From Rhytidiadelphus loreus (lineage: Eukaryota; Streptophyta; Bryopsida; Hypnales; Hylocomiaceae): a stretch of 64,000 bases of DNA. The DNA is taken from positions 39,375,001 to 39,439,000 of the forward strand of contig OX344765.1 in assembly GCA_947034895.1 (NCBI GenBank). Direction: 5' to 3'. The position numbers and the translations under genes were made by a program. Shown here in pieces: positions 12,836 to 24,947 of the stretch; the first letter of the stretch is position 1; the number at the start of each line of letters is the position of its first letter. Below the pieces are notes generated by a model that ran no database searches, was not told the DNA's origin, and saw nothing but the letters and a program-made list of their open reading frames with translations.

Positions 12836-13206
12836 CCTCTAATGGACCAAGGGTGTTTTTCAAGAGAAACTGTCAAAACTACTATTTTTTTTTATCACAT
12901 TGCCCAAAATTGAAAATAAAAACTCTTTTCTTGAACTTCAACCCTAAACAGATGAAAACTTCCTATTTTCATCTAAATCCCACACTAAACTTCATTCGTT
13001 ACTAACTTATGGAATTTAACTCAATTTTTGAAGTATAAACTAGTTTAGGACTCCCCTCAACTTCTCATATATGATTCTAAACTCTAACTACTACTTAGTT
13101 GTCTTTGAAAGATTCTAAATTGACATCTATTTCATTCTAAAGACTCTAGACTTCTTCTATCAATTTATTATTTTTTAGACTTTTAGAGTTTTTTCCCTTC
13201 TAGGGA
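12836..13206. mobile_element. probable diverged TTAA-flanked element
   Basis: TTAA followed by CCTCTAATGGACCAAGGG at the left resembles the CCCCTAAAGGACCAAGG end of the next element. The right boundary TTCTAGGGA followed by TTAA is its degenerate complement. The interior contains 'gtcaaaactactattt', like the family's left body. The ends are more diverged than in the other copies, so the boundaries are tentative. Confidence 0.4.
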
Positions 13207-13241
13207 TTAAATTCACCTATTCAATATGCTAAGACTTTTAA

Positions 13242-14174
13242 CCCCTAAAGGACCAAGGCCTTTTTTCTGCAAGAAAACACTCAAAACTGCCATACCTATA
13301 GCAAGGAGTAAAAAAAATTGAACATTGTTGTTTTTCATATCTAACCGTAAGATCTTACAATTAACTAGTATGAGAGTGTGTGGAAAAATTTTCAGAATTT
13401 TTTACCGCTTAGATTGCAAGATATATGCGTTTAAAGTGGAAAAAACAAAATTTTCAGCACATTGCGGGACTAGATTTTTTGACTTTGAACATTTTTAACT
13501 TAAAATTTTTGCACTCCAGAGTTTTGAGCTTTAAATCTCCATAGTGGAGAATTGAGTTGAGAGTCTAGTTAAAAAAAAAATTAAAAAAACAATTAATTAT
13601 CATTCTTAAAAGAATTGTTAAGTAGAAGTAGGTATGAGATAGAAGGAAAATCTAAAATATTCATATATTTTAGATGGAATTAAAATGCACTAATCCCAAT
13701 GGTGAGATTGTTCTAGCAAGTAAATCAGATCATGCAAAAAAATTGAAATTAAAAAATTTGAAAAATTGCATTCAGAAATGAATCCTACAAGTTATTTTTT
13801 TCAAGAAGATGCTCTAACTGCCCGAAAAACAAGAATGTCCATAACTTTCTCATAACATATCCAAATGAAATGAATCAAGGCTTTACAGATAGACAAAAAT
13901 GTAATCTATGAGAAAAAATAATATTAAAAAAAAAATTCAAATTTTTGTCCATTTTTTGGGGGCTGCCCGAGCTGCCCACCGTCCCCTTGTTTGAGCTTAT
14001 TTGATCATAACTATTGTTCCCGGGCATTGATTTTGAAAAAAATTATACTCCCACGAAGCTAATCAACTTTTCTACCTCCAAAAAAAAATTCAAAAAATTA
14101 GGAGAAAATTTCAGCCCGTAGGTACGTGCCCAAAAACGCATTTGTCCCTTGAAGGGACAATGGTCCTTTAGGGG
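13242..14174. mobile_element. TTAA-flanked terminal-inverted-repeat element, 933 bp (full copy)
   Basis: The left end CCCCTAAAGGACCAAGG and the right end ACAATGGTCCTTTAGGGG are inverted copies over the outer 14 bases. Perfect TTAA flanks sit at 13238-13241 and 14175-14178. Its right two thirds (about 13495-14174) match 25340-25993 closely. No intact ORF is present, so the copy is non-autonomous. A TTAA target with C-rich termini is characteristic of piggyBac; some Sola elements also use TTAA. The superfamily is inference. Confidence 0.7.
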
Positions 14175-14178
14175 TTAA

Positions 14179-17100
14179 GATTTGGACCTTTTTACTGAAA
14201 GTTATGAGGAGATGAAGTTTGATTGCTAATCAATACTTCAAAACTCTATCCACTATTTACTTCTAATCTGTAATTTGAAATCAACTTCTAATAATACTTT
14301 TAAACTTTGAATTTTTACCAAATTCCAATTTCCCATTCTTATCTTTTGTGGATGATTTTTGTGAATTCTCAACCAATCTTGTTCCTAAACTTTATCCCCT
14401 CATACCTTGCTTGTTTTAAGTTTATTTTCTAAGTGTCATATGTTTTTGGAAAGATATAGAAATCCTCTACAAGGATCTAAAGCTATATTTGAAATAAAAG
14501 TCACTTCTAAACATATGAATCTAAACCATCAATATGGCTATGTTTTTAGATTCTTAATCAAAAGATTTGAAGGAAATTAGTTGAATTAGATACTTATTTT
14601 GGAGTGAACCTCATCCAAGAGGTGTTCAAAGATGCCGTTGGCAATCCACCCACACCCATTTCTCCATATTGTCCCATCTTGTTGATTTCCTTACCACTTA
14701 ATTTTCAGAGTTTTGGGTACAAATTGTGGAGTTTAACTCCAAATCTACTTCCTAACTTCTTCTAAGTCTCTCCCTCCTATCTCTTTTCTTTTCAATTAGT
14801 AAAGTCTCCTAGTTGACTTTGCTAGAGGAGTACTATTCAAGTTCAAAGACAAAACTCAAATAATACTAACCCTTTGTCACCTTATCTAAAGTCAATGATT
14901 GTGGACAGAGATTTCCAATGGCTAAATGAAATCCTTCCTAGATTTTCTCCTAATCTTCTTCTATTGCTAAACTCCCAAATTCTAAATCAACACATCATTC
15001 TCTCATCTCCCATTTGCATTCATAGTTCTAGTTTTGAGAAATTTTTCAACACTTGATGCATGTAAGAGAGAATGATTGCTATACTCTACTTTGTAAGCTT
15101 ACTTCTAACAACCTGGTTTTCACATAAAAAGCTTAGGACTTGGACACCTAACAAAGCCAAAGCTTTGTCATATGTTGGAAACAAGGGAAAATACTAGATA
15201 AGTTTTTGGCCAAGAAAAGTTACTAGAATTTTAATAAAATATTCCCAATCCTCTCATAAACAACCACAATACCACATATGTTAGTACACACACATGAACA
15301 TGAACATAACTTGGTTAAAACAACCAAATATACAACTCTAGGGGAATTCTCAATTAAGAATTTCCTACTAAGAAGTGTGCAAAATTCAATCAAATGGCAC
15401 TAAAGGGCCCCAACAAGCGGCATCACCAAGGTACATGAGGGGGGGCTCATCTCCAGGGTTAGCACAATGAACTTTCAAATACAATTGTTAGTACAAAACA
15501 ACAACAATGCATGAGAGAATGCAAGGTTTGAAGGGACCTCAATTTCCTTCAAAACTTGCTTCAAAAACAAGAACAATAGAACGAAAGTGTGTTATTAGCT
15601 TAAAAGAAGCTATAATCATTTTTAGTGAGATTTATTGCAACTTGGGATTTTTCATCATTGGTTTGAGTGGTTGACCATCTAGAAGAGGATCTCCTAAAAG
15701 TCAAAAGATTCTGAATTTTTTATGTAATCTCTCATGAAATAACATATTAGATGTGCAAGTTCATATTTTTACTCTCAACATTCAAAGAAAGAGACTAATC
15801 ATGCTATCTTCTTTAATTATTGATAACTAGGGAAATCTTTCACATGGAGGAGAATATTAGCAAACCAATTTTGTCAATGGAATCTTAGCGAGATTTCAAT
15901 TTTAAAAGGCTAAAACACCTCACATCCACCTTAGATGCGTTCCTCTTGTCTGTTTAGAGTTTGTGAACCTATAGATTAATAATTGAGGTTTCTACTATTT
16001 CTTGGAATCAACTAAAAAACTGAAATCTATCTTTGGAAATTGACATAGGGATCTCACTGGGTTTTCTTTAGACCATTTTAGCCATGATTTGTCACATGCT
16101 TAGTAGATTTAGACAATTTATGTGGTATTCACTAAGTATTCATAATTTCTACCACTTTCAAGGTTCTAACCTATACACATGCAGAATTTTGAGTTATTTT
16201 AGGTATTCTATTCTATTTTGGACCAAATACTATATTGACATGTAACATATCTATTTTGATTTTGAAGTCTTTTATAGGATTTTTGCATATTAAACTTAAT
16301 TTAAATTGTAAAAAATCCTAAAAAAAAACCTATGAGTCCCAAATGACAAATTGGGAGGTTAGAACATCCGATTTGATTATTTTTAAATCCCCATAAAAGA
16401 GGAGAATGTTCCCATCTTGTGTCAAAATTTTGAGAACATTCATTAAGATTTGACTTTGTACTACCATATCCAAGTTTTCAATTGCTTGTTGAATGGATAT
16501 ATATATTTGGTTCTTTAGGGGGTAGATTGATTTTGTGGAAATCCACAATTTGATGTTATACATGTTTTAATCATATTAGGGTGATTGCAAGAAAGACTGA
16601 TCAATTTTGTATCATTTTGTCAAAAATTGGTGTTTCAACGTACTACAAGTACTAGAAGGGAAAACTCTTGCATCAATTTTGGGCCATTGATCATACTGTA
16701 CATCTATTCTACTATCCATAAGTGTCTTTTGTGATTACTACACAATCTTAGTTGTATCCACCAATACTATTCCAGTTTTTCATAAAAAAAGAGTATGTCG
16801 AGGTTTTAATTTATAATAAATCTACCATAATGGAAAAGAAACTAAAAATTGACAATTTGTGAAGATTTGATGATGATCAGATTTCACCAAAAGAATGAGC
16901 TTGAAACCATCTTCAATGTTCAAAAGTGTGTATGCTAGAGAGCCTTATTTATATAAATATGGAGGATATAAAACAATATTTTTTTAGATGTCCCTCATAC
17001 AAAACATGCCCACCTATAGTGGGAATAGACTATAAAAAATTTAGCTCTAAATCATTAATTTTAGGTACTTGATAGTAGTAAAAAATTCTAAACTTGAAAG

Positions 17101-17387
17101 TGTGACAAATTAGCAAAATAGACTTTTAAATATAAAATGATATTTTAATTTACAAAAAATAAGGGATATGATTACAATGAAAACACCCATCTCCAATTTA
17201 AAAATTCAAGTTCATTGGGTTCATACTTCAAAAGTGAAAGCAAATGACAAGCCCATTATGATACGTGTAATATAAAATAAAGATCAACATGAGTATTTCT
17301 TGCAATAACCCATTATTGGTTTGTATGTAAATGTTCTTATCTAATTTTTTTAATGTGAATTAAAGATGAATGATTGAAATTTGAATA
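14179..17387. other. AT-rich intergenic DNA
   Basis: About 3.2 kb without a supportable gene or clear element boundary. The short ORFs at 14874-15056 (+) and 16330-16563 (-) have no recognisable features and AT-biased codons. Confidence 0.5.
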
Positions 17388-17548
17388 CACTACTAGAGAG
17401 TTCAATTTTTCTATCAATTTGGATTGGTTGTCCTAGACAATTTTCTATTGATTAGGACACTAATTTGTTGATTTGATTCACTTTCTATTGATTTCTGTCC
17501 CAAGACAATACAACCAAATTAACAGAAAAATTGAATTCTCTTGTACTG
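17388..17548. mobile_element. CACTA-type foldback MITE, 161 bp
   Basis: The left end CACTACTAGAGAGTTC and the complement of the right end (CAGTACAAGAGAATTC) match over more than 40 bases with a few changes, so the element folds into one hairpin. ATA flanks both sides (17385-17387 and 17549-17551), a 3-bp duplication as for CACTA elements. It has no coding capacity. It is a different subfamily from the copy at 1428. Confidence 0.75.
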
Positions 17549-18828
17549 ATATGCTACATTTCATTCACATTTTTGTGTGTATATACATACAAATTTTTCA
17601 TATATATTTTTAGTCAAAAAATCACCATCATTTGGAATCTTATATTAAAAAAAATTATTGCTTTATCGAATAGAATATAGTGCAATTTTATGCAAATCCA
17701 CCATTAATTGGGTGGTACTCTAAAATATATGCTCAATTAAGGTGCAAAATGCTATACTTGTTTTAGAAATTTTCCATATGCAATCTACAAAAATCCTCTT
17801 TACCTTGGTATAGATTGCTTCATTGTATTCCATGTGCTTTCAATTGAGTTGTTGTGTGCTCTAGTAATTGTCTGGTTCTTAAATGTTTGGAGTGGTTGAC
17901 ATCTTGTAAGGGTATTCATATTGTTAGAGCCTTTGACAATGTGTTATAAACTTTCTAATAGTCATTGATGATCTTTATTCCAAATTGCTCATACTCTAAA
18001 ATAATCTCCTCCACAATGTTTGTGGTTTAATTCAAACTACATGCAAAAAATACACTCTCACCACCTCTCTCAATCCCTTGAAAAAATCATTTGTTCCTCC
18101 ACTCTACTTCCCAGGCCTTCTAGCATTCACTACTTACAACCAATATGCAAATTTTGTAACCATACACATATCAATCAATACTAGTCTCACTCTCTTTCAC
18201 TTTGGCATCAATATGTGCATTGCCTTGCTCAAGCACTACATGAGAATCAAAGTTTGTTCGACGATGAGGTTCAAATTCTCTAAATCAAGTGCTTGCTCAA
18301 GAACTTTATGTCTTCTTACAATGCCCCTATTCACAACAACACCGATATCCATCTATTCTATGGTAGTCATACAATTTTCTCGTAAGACTTCCACAAGCAC
18401 TACAATTTACAACTCTAACTCTAAGTACTAATTCAAAATTGTAAGCAATTGTAGACAACTATTCGGAGTTGAAGTGACTCAAGTGAGAGCAAGAAATGTG
18501 TGTGTGCCAAATTGCATAATTATGAAATAAAAGGTTTGCAACTATGAGAGGTTTGCAACACTCAATAGTGCTTGTAATATAAGTTGTTAATTAGTATGGT
18601 GTGGAGATTAATAAGTGCTTGTGTAAAATATAAAAAGTTCTAGAGCAATTGCCAACTCAGTTTGGTACTTTTTGAATCTAGAGTAATGGATTTGAAAGGA
18701 TGTAGGGACAGTCTAGATGGATGAGTGATACTAGCATTTTACACAAATACATTGATTTGTCCTAATACTAACTTACATGTAACACTAACTTACAAAGTCA
18801 CACTATTTTTAATTAATGCAACTTAAAT
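17549..18828. other. AT-rich intergenic DNA with possible decayed ORF
   Basis: Mostly AT-rich. A 117-residue ORF at 18078-18431 (+) has no recognisable feature. The opposite strand between about 17900 and 18430 gives protein-like phrases broken by stops, as from an old transposon ORF. This is too weak to name. Confidence 0.3.
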
Positions 18829-18990
18829 AATCTTGCATTGTGCCATTTTACAATGTATTTGTTTTTTGTGGTGGACCTTGATTTTTGAGGCAATGCCAAT
18901 TTTTCCCTTAATCTTGCATTGTGCCATTTTACAATGTATTTGTTTTTTGTGGTGGACCTTGATTTTTGAGGCAATGCCAATTTTTCCCTT
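18829..18990. repeat. 81-bp tandem duplication, two copies
   Basis: The segment beginning AATCTTGCATTGTGCC at 18829 is repeated at 18910 with period 81 and no difference I could find by eye. Exact identity suggests a recent duplication. Overlapping minus-strand ORFs here merely reflect the unit length being a multiple of three. Confidence 0.9.
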
Positions 18991-19025
18991 ACTACTCGAC
19001 AAATCACTATAGTGGATCCCGAATA

Positions 19026-19170
19026 GATATTTCATTAAAATGGCAATACTCATACACCATTTTTCCATTCATTTTCTAGCACCGTCTGAAATCTAGGAGC
19101 GGTTTACATTTCAGCCTGCACGGTCTAAACCTAAAAGCGCCAAGTTTGTGTGCACTTTAACGAAATATCC
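19026..19170. mobile_element. foldback MITE of the ATGGTCAATTTC family (diverged)
   Basis: The left GATATTTCATTAAAATGGCA and the right TGCACTTTAACGAAATATCC are inverted relatives. The interior contains 'cgtctgaaatctagg' and 'acggtctaaa', the same phrases found inside the copy at 24948-25268. It ends just 26 bases before a G-box upstream of the ELIP gene. Confidence 0.5.
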
Positions 19171-19196
19171 GTTCTTGACAGGCCTCTCCCAGTGAA

Positions 19197-19202
19197 CACG
19201 TG
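19197..19202. promoter_or_regulatory. G-box CACGTG
   Basis: A palindromic CACGTG lies about 630 bases upstream of the ELIP TATA box. G-boxes bind bZIP and bHLH factors, including HY5-type light regulators known to act on ELIP genes in other plants. The motif is seen; its use here is inference, and the distance is large. Confidence 0.35.
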
Positions 19203-19832
19203 GATGAGCATTCGGGGCTTCCCTGGCCGACCCTACCTTCGATCGATCATGTGATGGACGTGAGGTTCACGATTTTGCATGTGGCTCCCGTCATCGATTC
19301 TCACTGATCGAAATTGACCACCGATCACGGCCTGCTTAAAAATTTAAGAAGAAGTCCTTAATTACAGATTGAGTCTGTGGGAATTGAATCAAACTGGAGC
19401 AATTCGGGTACGCGGAATACCCACTTAATTACGCCTTGGACGATAATTCTTCACCGGGGTTTAACCTAATCCGCCCACACCATCGGAGTCACAGGCAATT
19501 CGGAGAAGAAGCAGGAATCCAAAATCTAGGGAAAACGATCGGCTTTCCCATTTCAGACCACATATCTCGCATGCAAATTACCTAGCGTGGCCGACACTTG
19601 TCAGACTCAAGATCGAGTGGCGAGCGCCAGTTCATTGCCTCATACAAGACTTGCAGCTCTTGCATGCTTGCGCTTTTCGAAGTCCATGCAACCGACTTAC
19701 AGGTTTCGTTGAATCGAAATCGAACGTACGGAGGCGATGCTGTCTACGTTTGCACATCCACATGGCTGCCAATTTGGCCCTTCATGGCTACCTGCTCGCC
19801 ACCTCAACTTCAGCTTTAAGTGCGCCTGCATG

Positions 19833-19839
19833 TATAAAT
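19833..19839 (+). promoter_or_regulatory. TATA box of the ELIP gene
   Basis: TATAAAT lies 161 bases upstream of the ELIP start codon, within GC-richer upstream DNA. Transcription would be expected to begin roughly 25-35 bases downstream, near 19865, giving a leader of about 130 bases. Confidence 0.6.
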
Positions 19840-19999
19840 GCAGCCTTCGCGCCTTTCTACTCAATCAATTCGAACACAACCACCCCTCATCACCATTCTG
19901 TACATCAAGTTTTGTTCTTGTGAGTAATCTAGAGATAGTGCAATTCTTTCGACGGAGCCAGAACGTCTTTGTTCGTGACTGTGTCCAATTAGTGTCAAG

Positions 20000-21159
20000 A
20001 TGGCAGCCTCGAGCATGTTGAGCCGGAGCTGTGTCAAGTCTGTAGCTGGACTTCCGTCACTGAAGGTGTCGAAGGTCACAGCGAAGAGCCAGTTCCTTGG
20101 AGGGCTGAGATTCAGCGGTGCAGGCTTTTCGCAGACCGATCGCCGGAGCTTGGTCGTTTTCGCAAAGCAGGATACTCCCCTCGTAAGTGCTTGGCCTGCA
20201 TTCTTCATTTCCTTGCCATGTATTGGAGTTTCTCGAGCGTGGATACTCTGTATTCCAAACCCTAAGCAATTTGGTGTTACGTAATATCTGAGGTCCGTCA
20301 CTTATTCAGGTCGAAGGGCACAGTCGTCCGAAATGGAATTCCCACACATCTTTCAGATGGTCTGGACAATCGCATGACACTTTTGAACAGTGTCGTGCTT
20401 ATCCTGCCCTCAACCTACAGTAGAATGTTCCATTGATCCATTTCACATCCATTTCACAACGGAAAGCGTGGGTCGGCCCGATTCATATCGTTACATGAAT
20501 TTTCTCAATGGCGCTTATACTTTGATTTGTGTTGGAATTTTACATCACTACATTCGTGGAATTAGAAGTCGAATTAGCAATAGAATAGATTTATCGCTCT
20601 AGATGTCTCTTCTTGGTTTTGCACGTGTTTGGTTAGAGAATAACTGTGTTGAAATTGTGATGGTTTGATGCAGCCGGGCACGAAGACTGAGCCCGAGAAG
20701 AAAGACGATCCGCTGCGCATCTTCGAGGGCTCCCCTGTGGAGAAGTTTTACCGCCCCGAGGAGGAGCGCCGTCCGGAAGACGGCAACACGAGCACGGAAA
20801 GTTTGATGAAGTTCGACGGCCCTGCTCCGGAGACCATCAACAGCCGTCTGGCCATGCTCGGGATCACCTGGGCCTTCATCGCGGAGATTGTCACGGGCAT
20901 GAGCGTGTGGGAGCAGGTCACCGAAGGCAAAGGCTTGATCTATTTCTTGTTCGTAGCGCCCATCATCATCGGCGCCACTCTCATCCCCATGTACAACAAT
21001 GAATCGCCCGACAGTCGTTCGAACGGACCCTTCAATGCGAAGAGCGAACGGTGGAATGGGCGAGCGGCCATGATTGGAATCGTCGCTCTGCTCGTCACCG
21101 AGAATATCTATTTGAAGGGTCCGCTTCTGGGGTTCATCCACAGCTCTCTAAATTTGTAG
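20000..21159 (+). CDS. ELIP: early light-induced protein (ELIP), chloroplast thylakoid
   Basis: Two exons, 20000-20182 and 20674-21159, joined in phase 0 by an intron with GTAAGT donor and TTTGATGCAG acceptor, give 222 residues. The first ~50 residues are Ser/Ala/Lys-rich, as in a chloroplast transit peptide. The mature part has the three-helix ELIP plan. Helix I (about 114-136) contains ETINSRLAMLG, helix II (about 149-167) is LIYFLFVAPIIIGATLIPM, and helix III (about 186-206) contains ERWNGRAAMIG. The ExxNxRxAMxG motifs carry the chlorophyll-ligand Glu/Asn and the helix-pairing Arg of the LHC superfamily. Helix I has Ser where Gly is usual (NSR for NGR). ELIPs accumulate in thylakoids under high light or desiccation and are thought to bind free pigment or limit chlorophyll synthesis. 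Length is typical. Confidence 0.9.
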
Positions 21160-22780
21160 ACAAGACATCGACATCTCCTTTTTGCTGCTTCCTTTAGTGA
21201 GTGAGCTTATGTAAAGAGATTACTGTTGTAAAGTTCTGTTGACAGGCGAGTTTTTTTTTATGTTGCAGAAGAGTTGTATATCAACTTCTTCTTTCATATT
21301 GCAACGATGTATGTACACCTATTTTTTGAGAATTGAAACTGATTTTCTGGAAGGATGATTTGCTGAGAATGTCGTTAAGCTTGTTGCAAATCTCTTGCTT
21401 CAAATGTCTGCTGTATATTATCAGTGTCAAGATTCTTGTGAGATGTTTGTTAAATTTACCGAGTAATAAGGTAGATAGTTATGTTTATATCTCTTAAGCA
21501 TTTTAAAATATGCTTTGTAGAACTATGATTTTGGGAAATATATTGCGTGGACAAATTACTCTGAATATTAATTGTAATCATAATGAATTATTAAAACATT
21601 GTGTATAAATTTCTTTTTCAATCTCAAACTGTAACATTGTACATAAATCGAATACGATATTCGCTGTCTTCAAAGTACAGCAATTCTTTTCTAAAACACG
21701 CTGATTACAATAAAATTGGCGAGTCAGGCGAACATCCTTTGCAAAATTTGTGAAATTCATCCAACGGCATGAATTGCTGAATCGTTTATGAAAGTTACAA
21801 GGACGAATGTAAGATAACCAACAAGCTGCTGGGCAGATATGTTGGCATCTTCTTCATTTCGATGAAACGGACAGTTTCATCTACATTGGAAGATGAACAA
21901 AGTATTGCTAAACAAGCCGTCAGAAGGTCTTATCACTACACAAAATGATCGTAAAGTGGCAGGCAGTTATTTTTCAGAATAACAAAAAACTAACTTAAGA
22001 CTTGCTCGATGCATTCTATATGTACAGAAAATATACTAACCAATATTTAAATTAGTAAACAGAACAATCTTGAACAACTCTCAATCTTCGGCAAGCAGGT
22101 GAGCATCCTATTGTGGCCGCGCGCTAAACTCTCTCTGCCACTACGAATGGCTTCATTATAGACCATATGAGAAATCTAAATGGCTTTATTATAATAACAA
22201 AAGAAATCGATATGTGTCTCGTTTGAACAAATGAAGCAATGGACATTTTGGATGTGACAATGGCATTCTGGGCCGGGGGGTGCAAGTGAAAACTTAGGGG
22301 CCACAATATAGTCAAATACATTTTGGTTTACAACTGTCAAAAAAATGTGTTCATTTTAGGGTCTTACATTATGATAATTTTAGAAAAATATTGTTTGTAC
22401 TTTTGGTGAGTATGATGATTATTATGGATTCACTTCTTGTTAATTTTGGGGTGACTGTGAATGACACTAATGGGCTCTAAAGTATACCACTTCGAAAATT
22501 CATAATTAAATCATACTTTGTCAGAAATATGATATCACTTCCTATCACTCTGTACAGTTTCTCTCTAAGTGAAAAAAACATTGATACATCTTCAACCCTC
22601 CAAAGCATTAAATCAGAAATTGTAATTGCAATTGGGTAGCTTCCCGTTTCATGTGTCTTTTCAGTAGAATTGTTGCGTTTTCCAAACATCTGCAGATCGT
22701 TTCTCAAATAGCAATCGGATCTGTTAATGCTGTACTGATTCAGCACTTTGAAACTTCACCAAATCTCTTTTACGGGAGAA
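21160..22780. other. 3' flank of ELIP passing into AT-rich DNA
   Basis: The first ~300 bases are probably the ELIP 3' untranslated region (T-rich, with several AATAAT/ATAAG-like signals). No gene is supported beyond it. The short minus-strand ORFs at 21578-21760, 22124-22321 and 22477-22746 have no recognisable feature. Confidence 0.45.
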
Positions 22781-23392
22781 TCGACTGCATCGAATGGGAC
22801 CCCTTGAAGAGCGAGTGGAACACAGACGGGGCCTGGCGGAGTTGAGCACCGCCAGCGAGTCGGAGCAATGCAAGCTCCCAGTTTATTCAACCTGTTTTGG
22901 GCCCTCACCAGAGACTTTCCCCAATGCATTGCATTTTTGGCTCTAGATTGCCTCGGAAGTTCTAAGACCTTCGGCCTATCTGGCACATCCTCCGTGGTTT
23001 AACTCTCTAGACCATTTGGGTCTCCCGCAATGGCAAGGTTTTCTCACAGGATCAATGGCACACAAATAGGATTCATAGTGCTATTTGGGAAGGACTTCTT
23101 GATTCAAGGCGTGCTTCGTTTCACAAAGCGATGACCCAAGCTAGATGTAGTCCCCAATGTGCACGTAGGATTTGGACTCATTTGGACACCATTTGGACTC
23201 ACTCTTTAGTGGTGGCATCTAGGATGGGCGATGAGATTAGTTGGAATTGGCAAAGGCCGATTCCTTGCCATTTTCTTTAGTTTCTTGTTTTGGCTCTCTA
23301 TTTTTTTGTCCGGCCTTTGGCCTGGTGGTTTTGTATCTATTCTTTGCAATGAAGGTTCTTTTCATTTGTTTCAAAAAAAAAACTCTCAGTTT
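22780..23392 (+). pseudogene. decayed 3' end of a retroelement (LINE-like tail)
   Basis: A mixed-composition block ends in TTTGCAATGAAGGTTCTTTT, then CATTTG and an A-rich tail at about 23370-23382. Plant LINE-type and related retroelements often end in this style. Upstream, a coherent but broken protein-like reading runs through about 23020-23278, including HTNRIHSAIWEGLLDSRRAS and RIWTHLDTIWTHSLVVASRM, with a stop and frame changes before it. Similar 'caatgaaatt..catttg' tails occur near 46610 and 48640. No reverse transcriptase domain is left, so the class is inference. Confidence 0.4.
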
Positions 23393-23699
23393 AAACCCCC
23401 GCAAATAAAAAATCAAACAAGAAGAGGGAGTAAACTAGGAGTTCAAGTGCAGATTTTGGCTTCTTCTTCTTCGCAGAACCTCTAGGGCTTAGGGTCTTGC
23501 AGAGCCTCCAAAGTTTGAAGTTTGTTAATTGTGTGCTATTTGTTAAAGCTTGTGCTTGGAATTTAGGTTTACTTTAATTTTTTGAAATTGCTTTCAAGCA
23601 ATTGAGGGGTTGGGCTTAGAATTTAGGGTCTCTTTCCATTTTGCTTCTTGCTTTCAAGTTATTTTACAAGTTTTGTGAGCATGGAAGAAGAGAGTTTTC

Positions 23700-24620
23700 T
23701 CATATGGTTCTTTCAAGTAGTTCAGTACTTTTGTCTAGTGGATTGAGTTCTCAAGCTTCTCCTCCCGTTTCTTCTATCCCTACAGGTACCCCTTCAACTT
23801 CACATCCACAAGCATGACCACAGGAGCGACATTGGAGCAATGTCACAATCAGATTTTTTTTGTCACAATGCAAGGAGCATCTGGAGGCTCACAACACTGT
23901 TACAATGCAACAACATCAATGGGTGACAATTCATAAGCTTTTTATTGCACAATTCCCTTAAGAATTTGGGCGGAAGGTGAAATCATTAGTGGACAAGTAG
24001 GAGAAGTTGTGGAGCACGTATTCAAAGATCAAAAAGTTGAGGAATCAAATGAGGACCAATGTTAAAGACGATGGTGCCAAATTCATTTGGTATGTCCAAA
24101 TTGACGAGATTCTCAACTTCACAACGAAGGCCAACAATATACTGGGAAGGATGGACCAAGATATACCATTGTCAGGAATGGAAACTTCAAATGCACCTGC
24201 TGAGTTCTCTAAGGAGCATAACAAATATGGTCGGCCATCTCAGTTGTAGTTACCTCCGCACTCCATTCCAACTTCATCTATTAGCAGTAGCCACAACAAC
24301 ATTGGAAGTAGTCTACGAACACATGCAAAAATTTAGTTGGTTGTTGTGGCAAAGGATCTTTCTCAAAACTTGCTAAGAAGGCCAGAGTTGACCGAGATTT
24401 GATGGAGACATTAGATAGTCTGGTTGATTTTACTGCTAAAATTGAGAAGCTTAGGGTTAAAGCTTCTATGACCTTACACAAAAACAACTAGGTTGAATGC
24501 CAGGAGAATAGGATATTGGAGCTCAAATTTTTCTAATTGCATCAAGCTAGTAGTGAGCGCCTGGCAGTTCTCTTTGCAAATGTTGTTAAAAAAATGCGGA
24601 ATAGCTTTGACATTATTTTC
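23700..24620 (+). pseudogene. decayed ORF of unknown origin (probable transposon protein)
   Basis: Protein-like phrases run through this stretch but change frame and hit stops. Examples are HLEAHNTVTMQQHQWVTIHK, then an intact stretch at 24007-24249 beginning MWSTYSKIKKLRNQMRTN, then RVDRDLMETLDSLVDFTAK and ASSERLAVLFANVVKKMRN. The composition (charged, helical, possibly coiled-coil) suits a structural protein of a mobile element. I do not recognise the family. It sits just after the LINE-like tail at 22780-23392 but need not belong to it. Confidence 0.35.
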
Positions 24621-24947
24621 ATTTTGTTCCATTGTACCTATCTTTTTTTTGTCAATGCTAATTCATTCCATTACTATGAAATTGGAAAATTATTTGCATT
24701 CCCATTTCATATCGAACATGTTTGGTTATTTTTCTATGGTTTTTATTTTTTTAGATTGATGTATTGGTCAAATGTTTGTACTTTATATTGAAATCAAATT
24801 GGATTGCAATATAAAGGAAATTTCATTTATATATATTGAAACAAAATAATTATTTCCATTTAAACAAAATCTAGAAGAGAATGATGAGTCCCATTTTGAA
24901 TAAAATCTAAAACACAAAACTTTAATCTAAACACTTCACTTCTATAA

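Noticed and set aside
18829..18990. Possible CRISPR-like array
   Set aside because: There are only two directly adjacent units with no spacers, in a plant genome.
18813..19068. Two minus-strand ORFs with internally repeated peptides
   Set aside because: The repetition comes from the 81-bp DNA duplication; no independent sign of coding.
20599..21141. Minus-strand ORF of 180 codons
   Set aside because: It lies antisense to ELIP exon 2, whose plus-strand product has clear LHC motifs. The antisense frame is a codon-bias artefact.
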